A stretch of DNA of 54,162 nt from Dyella sp. ASV24 (GCF_016428905.1 NZ_JAELTQ010000018.1:1-54162); one strand, 5' to 3'; shown: positions 16,158-24,723, counted from the first letter of the stretch. Made by a program: numbers and translations. The notes: generated by a model not told the origin, from the letters alone.

Positions 16158-17153
16158 ATGGCAACCAAGACTCCGACCACCCCCTCTTCTCGTCCGCTGT
16201 GGCAGCGCCTTGCCCTGCGCCGACTCAAATTCCTTGGCTTCGTCGCCATCGTGCTCGCCGTCGTGCTCGGCGGGTCGTACCTGTTTGCACCGCAGTGGCT
16301 GATGAGCGCCGACATCAAGCGACAGGCCATGGCCGCGCATGTGGAGAAGCACTCGGTGCAGGTGGGCGACACGACCTGGTCGTACTACGAGGGCGGCGAA
16401 GGGCCCACGCTGCTCTTGCTGCACGGCTTCGCCGCCAGCAAGGAAGTGTGGCTGAAGCAGATGGAGCAACTCACGCCGCATTTCCACGTGATCGCACCGG
16501 ATCTGCCGGGCTGGGGTGAATCCACGCGCGTGGACGGCGCCAGCTACAACGTTGACGCGCAGGTCGCCCGCTTGCAGGGCTTTGTCGACACGCTGCACTT
16601 GCCCAAGTTTGTGCTTATCGGCCACTCCATGGGTGGCGCGATCGCTGGCGTCTACGCTGCCGAACATCCGGAGCACGTCGCCGAGCTCGCGTTGCTTGAC
16701 TCGTTCGGTCTGAAGGCCAACGAGAACGAATTCTCGCGTGAAGCCATGGCCGGCAAGAACGTATTTATCTTCGACAATCGCGAGCAGTTTGCCAAAGCCA
16801 CCGCCTGGGCCTTCGTCAAGCCGCTGAGCATTCCCGGCCGCTTTCAGGATGTGCTGATCGAACGTAACCAGAAGGACCGCGCCTTCCTCGACCACACGTT
16901 CAACGAGCTGCTCGATCCCTCGCAGTACCTCTCGCTACAGAACCGCCTGGATCAGCTCCAGATGCCGGTGCTCGGCCTGTGGTGCCACGACGACAAGATC
17001 ATCGACATCTCCGCATTGGATAGCCTGCGCAATGGTCTCAAGAACGCCAGCGCCATCAGCACCAGCATGCTGACAGGTTGCAACCATATGCCCAATGTCG
17101 AGAAGCCTGACGAGACCGCGCGCATCATCACGCAGTTTGCGCTGTCGCACTGA
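16158..17153 (+). CDS. Membrane-anchored alpha/beta hydrolase
   Basis: A 331-residue alpha/beta hydrolase. An N-terminal membrane segment (FVAIVLAVVLGGSYLFAP, residues ~25-42) probably anchors it with the catalytic domain in the periplasm. The oxyanion region is LLHGFAASKEVW (~residues 89-100), the nucleophile is Ser157 in GHSMGG, and the acid and base are likely Asp in CHDDKIID (~residues 275-282) and His in GCNHMPNVEKP (~310-320). Family members include lipases, esterases and epoxide or ester hydrolases, and the sequence does not settle the substrate. It follows the DUF6624 gene by 2 bp and ends before a GC-rich hairpin at 17184. Confidence 0.88.
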   Translation: MATKTPTTPSSRPLWQRLALRRLKFLGFVAIVLAVVLGGSYLFAPQWLMSADIKRQAMAAHVEKHSVQVGDTTWSYYEGGEGPTLLLLHGFAASKEVWLKQMEQLTPHFHVIAPDLPGWGESTRVDGASYNVDAQVARLQGFVDTLHLPKFVLIGHSMGGAIAGVYAAEHPEHVAELALLDSFGLKANENEFSREAMAGKNVFIFDNREQFAKATAWAFVKPLSIPGRFQDVLIERNQKDRAFLDHTFNELLDPSQYLSLQNRLDQLQMPVLGLWCHDDKIIDISALDSLRNGLKNASAISTSMLTGCNHMPNVEKPDETARIITQFALSH

Positions 17154-17183
17154 TGAAGAACGCGGCCGCCGCGTGATCGATAT

Positions 17184-17211
17184 GCGTGCCGCCGCGTAAG
17201 CGGCGACACGC
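17184..17211. terminator. Hairpin between convergent genes
   Basis: GCGTG-C-CGCCGC pairs with GCGGCG-A-CACGC around a GTAA loop. It lies between convergent genes, followed by AATCTTATC on the plus strand. Likely a terminator, although without a clean T-run. Confidence 0.55.
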
Positions 17212-17235
17212 AATCTTATCGGGCACCCGGCCTCG

Positions 17236-17802
17236 TCAGTCTGCAAACCCGAGATTCACCGGCGCACCAGGCAAAGTGTGTGCCGCATCGTCAGTGACCG
17301 GCACGTCCTTGCCCACCACTTCGAACTTCAGGCCATCGGCCCAGACTTGCCCTTTGTTCTGCAATAGCGCGCCGAAGGCGATGTCGCGCGCGTCGTTCGG
17401 CACGTCGAGCACGATGTCATAGCGTTGCCAATCGTGATCACCCTGCGGCGCTCGAAGCTCCATGTTGTCGAAGGCGACGCTCTTGCGGTCAGCACCGTCG
17501 ACGCGCATCCACAACTGTCCCTTCCCTGCGCCCTTGGTACGTAGATAGCCGGAAAGGCGCACGCGCTTGCCGTGGTAGGCAGTGGCGTCGATGGTCTGCA
17601 TCACGCTGCCGAAACCCGTGTTTTCTTCCTTGGCTCGCAGATAAACGCTGGTGCTGCCCGATACCCGCGCGCCATTCTCCGTACCGATCTCGTAGTCGCT
17701 GGCCGCTGAGCCAGTGACAAACCAGCCTTTGGGGACCGCCGCATGTGCGGCGCTCGCCAGCAGACCACTTAGCAACAGCATAGAAACGAAGCTTTTTTTC
17801 AT
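17236..17802 (-). CDS. Exported protein of an ECF sigma operon (beta-sandwich-like)
   Basis: A 188-residue protein with a signal peptide (SFVSMLLLSGLLASAAHA). The body is predicted to be all-beta, with a jelly-roll-like pattern (RVRLSGYLRTKGAGKGQLWM, SVAFDNMELRAPQGDHDWQR, VWADGLKFEVVGKDVPVTDD) that resembles carbohydrate-binding or galactose-binding-like folds. I cannot name a family. It is the third gene of a minus-strand unit (sigma, anti-sigma, this gene), and its start overlaps the end of the anti-sigma gene. It is therefore probably an envelope protein under the same control as the sigma factor. A sugar-binding role is only a guess. Confidence 0.6.
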   Translation of the reverse strand: MKKSFVSMLLLSGLLASAAHAAVPKGWFVTGSAASDYEIGTENGARVSGSTSVYLRAKEENTGFGSVMQTIDATAYHGKRVRLSGYLRTKGAGKGQLWMRVDGADRKSVAFDNMELRAPQGDHDWQRYDIVLDVPNDARDIAFGALLQNKGQVWADGLKFEVVGKDVPVTDDAAHTLPGAPVNLGFAD

Positions 17803-18161
17803 GGCGCATTCCTTGGGTCAGGTGTGGAATTCACGGGGGACGTACTCAGCAGAAAGCGGTCCAGATCGCTGGGCGGCGGCATAACGTCCATGCGCAGCAA
17901 TTCGGCACGGGTGCGTCCAGCATCCAGTCCAGCATTCGCGGTGAGGGGGAGATCTACGGCGTGGGGTGGGCGGTTTGCCACGACCCAGACCAGCAGTAAT
18001 GCCGCGGCAGCCAATGGCCACACGGCACGATGACCGATCCGGCGCATCGTGGCGACACGGTCGGCGGCGCGCAGGATACGTGCGTCCGCAAGCGGCTGCG
18101 GCACCTCCCGGGCCGTGCGCCGATAGATCGACAGCAATTCGTCCATGGCATCGTCACTCAT
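17799..18161 (-). CDS. Putative anti-sigma factor with one membrane segment
   Basis: A 120-residue protein with a short acidic cytoplasmic part (DDAMDELLSIYRRTAREVPQ), one membrane helix (AVWPLAAAALLLVWVVA, residues ~45-61) and a short periplasmic tail. Size, topology and position directly after an ECF sigma gene are those of an anti-sigma factor. It has no HxxxCxxC zinc motif, so it is not a ZAS-type anti-sigma. The ATG at 18161 is chosen because it overlaps the sigma stop (ATGA) and has GGAG eight bases upstream; an ATG at 18167 is too close to that site. It should hold the sigma factor at the membrane until an envelope signal arrives. The role is inferred from context. Confidence 0.68.
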   Translation of the reverse strand: MSDDAMDELLSIYRRTAREVPQPLADARILRAADRVATMRRIGHRAVWPLAAAALLLVWVVANRPPHAVDLPLTANAGLDAGRTRAELLRMDVMPPPSDLDRFLLSTSPVNSTPDPRNAP

Positions 18162-18832
18162 CGCCATGGCTCCAGCGCGTCGCGCAACTTTTGCTGCGCA
18201 TAGCGCAGACGGCTTTTCACCGTCTCTCGGGTGGTGCCGGTGGCCGTAGCGATTTCCTCCAGACTCAGTTCGCCTTCCGCTTTCATCAGGAAGGCCTCGC
18301 GTTGCGGAAGCGGCAACGCCTGCACGGCCTCGATCAGCGCATGCCCCAAGGCGTCGTTGTGTAGCAGGCGATCCGGCGCATGCATGGGTGATGCAGCGTG
18401 CTGCTCAAGCGCTTCTCCGTCACCACACGCATCGATCGCGTCTGGCGCATGCCGGCCAAGTACGCGCCAGCGATCCGCGGCACGCCGATGCGCAATACCG
18501 AACAGCCATGCCGCGAACGATGCCTCCGGCTCATAGCGATCCTTGCCGTGCACGACAGCCATCCACACGTCCTGGAAGATCTCCTCCGCCTCGCTGGACC
18601 GACCAGCCAGGCGCAACGCGTAGCGGTGCAGCTTGTCGCGATAGCGTGCATACAGAACGCGGAAGGCCTGGGCATCGCCCTGCCGATAACGCCGCATGCA
18701 CTCGGCGTCGCTCCATACCGATGCATTCGGGATAGGCTCGGCCCGAGGCTGCGCCCATTGCTCTTGCAAGTGAGCCAGCGCATGCGCGCAAGCCTGCGTC
18801 CAGTCCAGGGACGGTGCGATGGTGGCCGACAT
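18158..18832 (-). CDS. ECF-type RNA polymerase sigma factor
   Basis: A 224-residue extracytoplasmic-function sigma factor. Region 2 is at residues ~45-115 (YARYRDKLHRYALRLAGRSS followed by EAEEIFQDVWMAVVHGKDRY, then FAAWLFGIAHRRAADRWR), and region 4 is at ~160-220 with the helix-turn-helix LSLEEIATATGTTRETVKSR. The N-terminus has an extra ~40 residues rich in Trp, Ala and Gln that typical ECF factors lack. It directs polymerase to a small regulon and probably to its own promoter. The operon order is sigma, anti-sigma, exported protein, with overlapping genes. The 138 bp upstream contain GTTAACCCC followed by GATTATG, a possible promoter for it. Confidence 0.9.
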   Translation of the reverse strand: MSATIAPSLDWTQACAHALAHLQEQWAQPRAEPIPNASVWSDAECMRRYRQGDAQAFRVLYARYRDKLHRYALRLAGRSSEAEEIFQDVWMAVVHGKDRYEPEASFAAWLFGIAHRRAADRWRVLGRHAPDAIDACGDGEALEQHAASPMHAPDRLLHNDALGHALIEAVQALPLPQREAFLMKAEGELSLEEIATATGTTRETVKSRLRYAQQKLRDALEPWR

Positions 18833-18970
18833 GGCGTCCTTTCCGTTGGCGATACTTCCATAATCGCCGGGAATGCCGAAAAGGGGTTAACGCGGCGACT
18901 CCGATTGCATGATCACGCAGTATGCGCTCACGCACCAAAGGCCCAGACCCAATGGCACACAAAAGTAGGG

Positions 18971-19549
18971 CTACAACACGCCGGGAATTAGCGCCTTGGT
19001 CCGCTGCATGTATTGCTCGTAAGCAGCACCGAAGTTGTCCTGCATCCAGCGCTCTTCCAGTCGAAGCTTGAACCAGAACGACACCCCGACGATGACTACG
19101 CCAATGAGCCCGCGCCATTCGCCAATGGCCATCCCGGTACCGAAGAAGGCGAGCAATAGTCCTGTGTAGATCGGGTGGCGTACGAAGCGATAGGGGCCAC
19201 GCTGAATCAACTCGTGGTCCTGCTTCACCTGCACCACGGAACTCCAGTTGCGTCCCAGCACGTAGCGCGCCCAGCAGGCGAAGGCGACGCCAGCCCACGC
19301 GAGCAACGCGCCAAGCAGCGCGGTTCCAAGCCACGCCGGATACATGCGCTCGCCCAGCCACGTTCCCTGGAACCAGCGGTCCGGTCCGATCAACCACACG
19401 GCGACCGCCAACGGCAGCCAGTATTTGAGGATGCGAGGCAGCACGCGCTCCGCGCGCTGAGCGCTCTTCACGCGCCGCCATCCCCACAGCCAGTAAAGCC
19501 CGAACACCACCCAGGCGGCTTTGATGATTCCTTCAATGGGCAACGCCAT
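18971..19549 (-). CDS. Isoprenylcysteine carboxyl methyltransferase family membrane protein
   Basis: A 192-residue integral membrane protein with about five hydrophobic segments. Its C-terminal half carries the ICMT/PEMT family signature: ELIQRGPYRFVRHPIYTGLL (residues ~113-132) and LEERWMQDNFGAAYEQYMQR (~163-182), which bind S-adenosylmethionine at the membrane face. Bacterial members methylate unknown lipids or small molecules, so the substrate is open. I place the start at 19549, because GGGGAG lies six bases upstream; the ATG at 19555 directly abuts that site. The preceding 120 bp hold no visible signal. It sits downstream of the YgjP-type gene in the same orientation. Confidence 0.83.
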   Translation of the reverse strand: MALPIEGIIKAAWVVFGLYWLWGWRRVKSAQRAERVLPRILKYWLPLAVAVWLIGPDRWFQGTWLGERMYPAWLGTALLGALLAWAGVAFACWARYVLGRNWSSVVQVKQDHELIQRGPYRFVRHPIYTGLLLAFFGTGMAIGEWRGLIGVVIVGVSFWFKLRLEERWMQDNFGAAYEQYMQRTKALIPGVL

Positions 19550-19670
19550 GGCCATCTCCCCGGTGGACGGATGGCTAAAGACTCGGGCGTAAGCAGGACA
19601 CGAGCAAGTGACAGCCGTCACGCCGTCCATCTGCACGATCTCATACGCCACACGGGTTCGGACGGATTCG

Positions 19671-20441
19671 TCAGTCCGCCACGTCGGCGATCAGTCGATC
19701 CAGCTCCGTCTTCAACCACGCACCATTAAGGCGCAGCCAGTCGCGCTGTTCACGCCACTCAGGGAACAGGCCTTCGACCTGCTGCCAGAAGCGTGGCGCG
19801 TGACTACGCACTTTCAGATGGCAAAGCTCGTGCGCGAGCACGTACTTCAACGCATTGGGTGGCGCGAGTGCCAAGGCGAGATCGAGGTTGATGCGATCGC
19901 GCGTGTCGAGGCTGCCCCATAGGCTTTTCATGGGGCGCACGCGCAACGCGGTGGGCGCAAGACCGAGTTGTGGCACGTAGCTCGCGAGCCAACGCGACAC
20001 ATCACGACGGATCTGCGATTCGAAGTACGAGGCAAGCAGACCACGCGCCACCGGCAGCGCGCGTGTGTGCGGTCGCGGAATCACCAGGGTGAGTGTGCCC
20101 TCGCCTGCTTCGACTTTGGGATACGGACCTTCCGCCCAATCGAGCTGTACGGTTTCACCGCGCAGGGGAAATTCCGTCGGCGTACCAACGCGCAGCGGCG
20201 GCAACGGTTTGACGATGAGGTGCAGCTCGTCGAGCTTGCGCTCGAGCCAGTCCGCATGATGACGAAGGAAGGCGCTGACTTGCGCCGGATGTGTGCCGTG
20301 CGGATACGACACGCGCGCACCCTTGGGCGTAACGGTCAGGCGCAAACGGCGCGCGCGCGGATGCGCCGCCTTGAGCACACGGATAGTGCTACCGCTTGCG
20401 GTGGCCAGTTCAAGCCAATCGCCTTCGAGGTGCTGCGTCAT
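19671..20441 (-). CDS. YgjP-type (SprT/DUF45-like) zinc metallopeptidase domain protein
   Basis: A 256-residue protein of the YgjP / M48-like DUF45 family. The zinc motif HELCHLK lies at about residues 204-210 (preceded by PPNALKYVLA), with a likely third ligand in SHAPRFWQQVEGLFPEW. The upstream SLWGSLDTRDRINLDLALAL block is also typical. The N-terminal ~90 residues form the conserved beta region (HPRARRLRLTVTPKGARVSY). Members are predicted cytoplasmic metalloproteases; the physiological substrate is not known. It stands alone on the minus strand, with rdgC upstream across a 145-bp gap that contains a GC-rich hairpin. Confidence 0.85.
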   Translation of the reverse strand: MTQHLEGDWLELATASGSTIRVLKAAHPRARRLRLTVTPKGARVSYPHGTHPAQVSAFLRHHADWLERKLDELHLIVKPLPPLRVGTPTEFPLRGETVQLDWAEGPYPKVEAGEGTLTLVIPRPHTRALPVARGLLASYFESQIRRDVSRWLASYVPQLGLAPTALRVRPMKSLWGSLDTRDRINLDLALALAPPNALKYVLAHELCHLKVRSHAPRFWQQVEGLFPEWREQRDWLRLNGAWLKTELDRLIADVAD

Positions 20442-20586
20442 GTTCCACCCTGCTACGACTACGAGTGGCGTCCAGGCCCACTAGTGTCCCAAAGGGAATG
20501 TGGGGGGAGCATGCAGGCTTCGCAAGACGGGCCTGTGACCGCCCGGACCATACGGTCAGGGCGGCGGAGGCTGAACAGGAAGGGGC

Positions 20587-21504
20587 TCAGGCCTCGGCGG
20601 GACGCGGCAGGCCGAACCATTCCTCCAGCTTGCCCAGCAGGCGCTCGACCTCAAGGGTGAGCAGGGCGAAGGTGGCGTCGGCCTCAGCGGCGGCATCAGG
20701 GTGGCTGTCACCCAGTTCGTCGACGACCACGTCGAGGAACTTGAGTTTGCGGACAATCAGGTCCTCGCCCAGTACGAAGCTCATACGCTCATCGAAGGTG
20801 AGACCAAGCTGGAACACCTGTTTGCCGTTGCGCAGGTGCTCCTTCACTTCCTCGCCATCCAGGTCCTGACGACGGCATTTGGCGATGGCGCCAGTGGCCG
20901 AGGCGGGGTCTCGCAGCTCCACCTCGTCGCCCAGAGCGAGGCCTGCCGGCAGGTTGCCGTTGGCCAGCCAGTCGGTCATGAGCACGCGCGGACCCTCTTC
21001 CGGTGCCAGCGGCACGGCCGGGAAGCTGCCGAGCGCCTCGCGCATCTGGGTAAGGGTGTTCTCAGCGGACTTGCGACTGGAGGTATCCAGCACCAGCCAG
21101 CCGTTTTTCTTGTCCACATAGGCGCGCTGACGCGAGCTGCGGATGAAGGCGCGCGGCACCAGTTCGTTGAGCACGTCTTCCTTCAGGCGCTTGCGCTCGC
21201 GGCCGCCGACCTTGCGGCCTTCTTCCTCGGCGATCTTCTGCACGCGGCGGTGAAGTTCGTCGTTCACCACGACACCCGGCAGAAGTTTGTCCTCACTGCC
21301 TACAGTGACCATGGTGCAGGCGTTCACGGCGTGGGTGAGCGCGGCTTCCTCGCCACGGCCCACGGGCGGCACGAAGCCCTTGGTACCCATTTCCATCGGG
21401 CCACAGGGGCGCAAGCGATAGTCGCCCAGCACCTCATCGAGGCGGTTCAGGTCGTCGGAAACGTTGGAGGAAAAGCGGAACAGCGTGAGGTTGCGGAAGA
21501 ACAT
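20587..21504 (-). CDS. rdgC: Recombination-associated protein RdgC
   Basis: A 305-residue RdgC, near the family's usual length of about 300. RdgC forms a ring-shaped dimer around double-stranded DNA and limits RecA loading, affecting recombination and replication restart. Recognisable blocks are the N-terminus MFFRNLTLFRFSS, GPMEMGTKGFVPPVGRG (residues ~35-51), the charged central part EEGRKVGGRERKRLKEDVLN and the C-terminal DATFALLTLEVERLLGKLEE. No good ribosome site precedes the ATG at 21504, but the N-terminus fits the family exactly. A CGTCATCCCGGC palindrome lies 28 bp upstream of the start, between rdgC and the aminotransferase gene. A hairpin at 20539-20564 follows it. Confidence 0.93.
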   Translation of the reverse strand: MFFRNLTLFRFSSNVSDDLNRLDEVLGDYRLRPCGPMEMGTKGFVPPVGRGEEAALTHAVNACTMVTVGSEDKLLPGVVVNDELHRRVQKIAEEEGRKVGGRERKRLKEDVLNELVPRAFIRSSRQRAYVDKKNGWLVLDTSSRKSAENTLTQMREALGSFPAVPLAPEEGPRVLMTDWLANGNLPAGLALGDEVELRDPASATGAIAKCRRQDLDGEEVKEHLRNGKQVFQLGLTFDERMSFVLGEDLIVRKLKFLDVVVDELGDSHPDAAAEADATFALLTLEVERLLGKLEEWFGLPRPAEA

Positions 21505-21531
21505 TCGATATCCGTGCTATTTGCTTTTGGC

Positions 21532-21559
21532 CGTCATCCCGGCGCAGGCCGGGATGACG
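21532..21559. repeat. Extragenic palindrome, CGTCATCCCGGC family (second copy)
   Basis: A perfect 12-bp inverted repeat with GCAG loop, same arms as the copy at 12927-12954. It lies in the 80-bp gap between rdgC and the aminotransferase gene. No T-run follows. Confidence 0.75.
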
Positions 21560-21584
21560 AGCTATAGGTTCAGGCGTAACTGGA

Positions 21585-22784
21585 TCAGCGGCTGACCGCG
21601 GCCACCGCGTTCACCACCGTATCGAGGTTGACGCGGTTGAGCGCAGCGACGCAGATGCGGCCGGTGCCGACAGCGTAGATGGCGTACTCATCACGCAGGC
21701 GGTCCACCTGAGCTTTGGAAAGGCCCGAATAGGAGAACATACCGGCCTGCTCCTGGATGAAGCCAAACTGCGGCGAGCCGGCAGTCGCAAGCTTCTCCAC
21801 CATGCCGGCACGCATGGCGTGGATGCGTTCGCGCATTTCGCCCAGCTCCTGCTCCCACATAGCCTTCAGCTCCTTGCTGGTGAGCACGGCCGAGACCAGC
21901 GCGCCGCCGTGGGTGGCCGGGCTGGAGTAGTTGGAGCGGATGGTGCGCTTGACCAGCGACTGCACGCGCAGTGCTTCGTCACGATCCTTGCCGATAACCG
22001 ACAGCGCACCCACGCGCTCGCCGTAAAGCGAGAACGACTTGGAGTACGAGTTGGCGACCACGAACGCGTCGATGCCCGAGGCGGCGAACAGGCGCACGGC
22101 GATGGCGTCGGCGTCGATGCCTTCGTCAAAACCCTGGTAGGCCATGTCGACGAACGGCATCAGGCCGCGGTCCTTCACCAAGTCCACCACCTGCTGCCAT
22201 TGCTCGGCGTTGAGGTCCACGCCGGTCGGGTTGTGGCAGCACGCGTGCAGCAGCACAACGGTGCCAGGCTCAAGCTTGCCCAGGTCCGCCAGCATGCCGG
22301 CGAAATCCAGGCCGTGCGTGGCGGCGTCGTAATAGGCGTACTCCACCACGTCGAAGCCGGCCGCAGTGAACACCACGCGATGATTTTCCCAGCTCGGGTT
22401 GCTGATGGCGATCTTGGCCTTGGGCAGCACCTTCTTCAGCAAGTCGGCGCCGATACGCAGCGCACCACTGCCGCCGATGGTCTGCGAGGTGGCTACGCGG
22501 CCAGCGGCCAGCAGCGGCGAGTCTTCGCCGAACACCAGCTTCTGCGTGGCGCTGTTGTAGGCCGGCATGCCATCGATGGGCAAATAGCCGCGCGGCTTGG
22601 CTTCCAGCGCCAGCGATTTCTCCACCTCGTGCACAGCGCGCATCAGCGGGATGCGGCCCTGCTCGTCGTAATAAATGCCCACGCCCAGGTTGACCTTGCC
22701 CGGACGGCTGTCGGCCAGATAGGCCTCGGTGAGTCCCAGGATCGGATCGCCCGGGGTCATTTCAACGGATGCAAAGAGGGACAC
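21585..22784 (-). CDS. Class Ia aminotransferase (aromatic / aspartate aminotransferase)
   Basis: A 399-residue PLP-dependent class I aminotransferase close to E. coli TyrB/AspC. It transfers the amino group between aspartate or aromatic amino acids and 2-oxo acids. Visible are the N-terminal DPILGLTEAYLADSRPGKVN, the GGSGALR block, HACCHNPTGVD (substrate and PLP contacts), and the PLP-binding lysine in NSYSKSFSLYGERVG. TyrB and AspC specificity cannot be separated by eye. The start is taken as the GTG at 22784, which gives the usual family N-terminus (SLFASVEMTPGDP) and lies 4 bp after the ttcA stop; an in-frame ATG 33 codons upstream would lie inside ttcA. It is co-transcribed with ttcA. 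Confidence 0.9.
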   Translation of the reverse strand: MSLFASVEMTPGDPILGLTEAYLADSRPGKVNLGVGIYYDEQGRIPLMRAVHEVEKSLALEAKPRGYLPIDGMPAYNSATQKLVFGEDSPLLAAGRVATSQTIGGSGALRIGADLLKKVLPKAKIAISNPSWENHRVVFTAAGFDVVEYAYYDAATHGLDFAGMLADLGKLEPGTVVLLHACCHNPTGVDLNAEQWQQVVDLVKDRGLMPFVDMAYQGFDEGIDADAIAVRLFAASGIDAFVVANSYSKSFSLYGERVGALSVIGKDRDEALRVQSLVKRTIRSNYSSPATHGGALVSAVLTSKELKAMWEQELGEMRERIHAMRAGMVEKLATAGSPQFGFIQEQAGMFSYSGLSKAQVDRLRDEYAIYAVGTGRICVAALNRVNLDTVVNAVAAVSR

Positions 22785-22788
22785 GGCG

Positions 22789-23676
22789 TTACTCGGCTGT
22801 TTTTTGTTGGAGTGACGACTCGTCGGACGACCCGGCAAGCCACTGGCGCGCATCGGCGCGGGCAATACCTTCGCGTGCGCCAAGCGACGCGAAGTCGAAC
22901 AGGTTGCGATCGGCGAGCTGGGAGGGTGCCACGTTGCCCAGCGCGCGGAAAATATTCTCGGCGCGGCCGGGCTGGGTCTGCTCCCAGTCCTCCATCATGC
23001 GCTTAACGGCCTTGCGTTGCAGGTTTTCCTGCGAGCCGCAGAGATTGCACGGAATGATCGGAAACTCGCGCTCTTCAGCATAGGCGGCGATATCGCTTTC
23101 CTTGCTGTAGGCCAGCGGGCGAATCACCACATGCCGGCCGTCATCCGAGCGCAGTTTGGGTGGCATGGCCTTGAGCTGCGCCTGGTAGAACAGGTTCAGG
23201 AAGAACGTGCCGAGGATATCGTCACGGTGATGACCCAACGCGATCTTGGTGACGCCATTCGCCGCCGCCCAGTGATACAGCGCGCCGCGCCGCAGGCGCG
23301 AGCACAGGCTGCACATGGTCTTTCCTTCCGGAATGACACGGGTGACGGTGCTGTAGGTGTCCTGCTCGATGATGTGGAACGGCACACCGCGTGCGGTCAA
23401 GTACTCGGGCAGCACGTGCGCTGGAAAGCCCGGCTGCTTCTGGTCCAGATTCACCGCGACGATCTCAAACCGCACGGGCGCCTTGGCCTGCAGCGACAGC
23501 AGGATGTCGAGCAGGGTGTAGGAGTCCTTGCCGCCGGAGAGGCACACCATGACCTTGTCGCCGTCTTCGATCATGTTGAAGTCGGCAACGGCCTGGCCCA
23601 CCTGATGACGCAAGCGCTTGGCCAGCTTGGCGGCCTCGTAGTGCTGCTTGCGGGTGGCTTCGGGCTGGGCGGACAT
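22789..23676 (-). CDS. ttcA: tRNA 2-thiocytidine(32) synthetase TtcA
   Basis: A 295-residue iron-sulfur tRNA-modifying enzyme that converts cytidine 32 of certain tRNAs to 2-thiocytidine. The PP-loop SGGKDS is at residues 47-52. The cluster-binding cysteine pairs are Cys122/Cys125 (MCSLC) and Cys210/Cys213 (PCNLC), and [17 protein letters not shown] is the conserved central block. Length and all key residues fit an active enzyme. The start at 23676 gives the family N-terminus; longer frames upstream read as random sequence. TACAAT on the minus strand (plus 23703-23708) is a plausible -10 box, which would give a leader of about 20 nt. The aminotransferase gene follows by 4 bp. Confidence 0.95.
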   Translation of the reverse strand: MSAQPEATRKQHYEAAKLAKRLRHQVGQAVADFNMIEDGDKVMVCLSGGKDSYTLLDILLSLQAKAPVRFEIVAVNLDQKQPGFPAHVLPEYLTARGVPFHIIEQDTYSTVTRVIPEGKTMCSLCSRLRRGALYHWAAANGVTKIALGHHRDDILGTFFLNLFYQAQLKAMPPKLRSDDGRHVVIRPLAYSKESDIAAYAEEREFPIIPCNLCGSQENLQRKAVKRMMEDWEQTQPGRAENIFRALGNVAPSQLADRNLFDFASLGAREGIARADARQWLAGSSDESSLQQKTAE

Positions 23677-23803
23677 GGGTGCGATCGGGCGGGACGGCCT
23701 CCTATTGTAGCGGGCCCGTCGCCGGGCTGCCCTTGCTGAACAGCGCATCCGCACCCCGGCGGCGGTACACTGTTGGGGTTTCCCTCCGAAGCCCTTCGCC
23801 ATC

Positions 23804-24010
23804 ATGCAGGTCCAGGACCAAGCCGAGATCGCCCATCTGCTGGCCGAGTTGCGCGTTGAACACCGCGACCTCGACGTGGCCATCGAGCACCTCGCCTCCA
23901 CGCTCAGCCGCGACGAGCTGCAGGTCACCCGGCTGAAGAAGCGCAAGCTGTTGTTGAAGGATCACATTGCGCGGCTGGAAAGCAAGCTGATCCCCGACCT
24001 GGACGCTTGA
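23804..24010 (+). CDS. YdcH family (DUF465) small protein
   Basis: A 68-residue, highly charged, entirely helical protein of the YdcH/DUF465 family: [14 protein letters not shown] in the N-terminal half and [19 protein letters not shown] in the C-terminal half form a helical hairpin. The family is widespread in proteobacteria and has no firmly established function. TACACT at 23766-23771 could be its -10 box. It is divergent from ttcA and precedes a GNAT gene by 24 bp, so those two probably share a transcript. Confidence 0.85.
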   Translation: MQVQDQAEIAHLLAELRVEHRDLDVAIEHLASTLSRDELQVTRLKKRKLLLKDHIARLESKLIPDLDA

Positions 24011-24034
24011 GCGTCTACTTTTGCTGGAGTCCCG

Positions 24035-24631
24035 ATGTCCGCGCTGACGCCTGTCCTGCTGGAAGACGCCTTTGTCGCGCTTGAACCCCTGACGCTTGAA
24101 CACGCCGCGGCTTTCGAGGCCGCCGCAGCTGACGGCGAGCTGTGGAAGCTATGGTTCACCAGCGCCCCGGCACCGGGCGAGGCCCTGGCGTATATCGCCA
24201 AGGCGCTGGACGGGCAGAAAGCCGGCCTGATGCTGCCGTTCGCCGTGCGCGAAAAGAGCAGCGGCGATATCGTCGGCACGACCCGGTTCTACGATTTCGT
24301 TGACGACCCGCGCCGCGTCGCCATTGGTTACACCTGGTACGCCAAACGCTGGCAGAAAAGCCATCTCAACACCGCCTGCAAGCGGCTGCTGTTCCAACAT
24401 GCCTTTGAGGCGCTCGGCTGCGTCGCGGTGGAGCTGCACACCGACCACCGCAACCTCGACTCGCAGCGCGCCATTGAGCGCCTGGGCGCCGTCCGCGAAG
24501 GCATGCTGCGTAATCACAAGCGCCGTCCTGACGGCACGCTGCGCCATACCGTGTGCTTCAGCGTGATCGATAGTGAATGGCCGGACGTGGCGCGCTGGTT
24601 AGCCATGCGACTGGAACGGCTGGCGGGCTAA
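24035..24631 (+). CDS. GNAT family N-acetyltransferase (RimJ/RimL-like)
   Basis: A 198-residue acetyltransferase of the RimJ/RimL-like GNAT subgroup. The start follows the subgroup pattern (VLLEDAFVALEPLTLEHAAA); central strands GTTRFYDFVDDPRRVAIGYT and the region WQKSHLNTACKRLLFQHAFE provide the acetyl-CoA site, and the C-terminal ELHTDHRNLDSQRAIERLGA with VREGMLRNHKRRPDG is the classic end. Members acetylate ribosomal proteins or small molecules; the substrate is not deducible. It probably forms an operon with the ydcH-like gene and is followed by a terminator hairpin at 24666-24701. Confidence 0.87.
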   Translation: MSALTPVLLEDAFVALEPLTLEHAAAFEAAAADGELWKLWFTSAPAPGEALAYIAKALDGQKAGLMLPFAVREKSSGDIVGTTRFYDFVDDPRRVAIGYTWYAKRWQKSHLNTACKRLLFQHAFEALGCVAVELHTDHRNLDSQRAIERLGAVREGMLRNHKRRPDGTLRHTVCFSVIDSEWPDVARWLAMRLERLAG

Positions 24632-24665
24632 GAGCCCCGCCCTCGTTCTGCCTTTTCCCGGCCAC

Positions 24666-24701
24666 GAAGTCTGCTGTCCTTCGGCGCAGACTTCCGGTTT
24701 T
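24666..24701 (+). terminator. Rho-independent terminator after the GNAT gene
   Basis: A perfect 9-bp stem (GAAGTCTGC 24666-24674, GCAGACTTC 24686-24694) with an 11-nt loop is followed by CGGTTTT. It separates the GNAT gene from the YdcF-family gene. Confidence 0.7.
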
Positions 24702-24723
24702 GGCCCTGCAGGAGCGCCATGGA

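Noticed and set aside
19971-19985. Second sigma-54-like promoter (TGGCACG-N4-TCGC)
   Set aside because: It lies antisense inside the YgjP-type gene, and the -12 element has TCGC instead of TTGC.
22785-22883. ATG start of the aminotransferase at 22883
   Set aside because: It would overlap the ttcA coding end by about 95 bp and add residues absent from the family; the GTG at 22784 gives the normal N-terminus.
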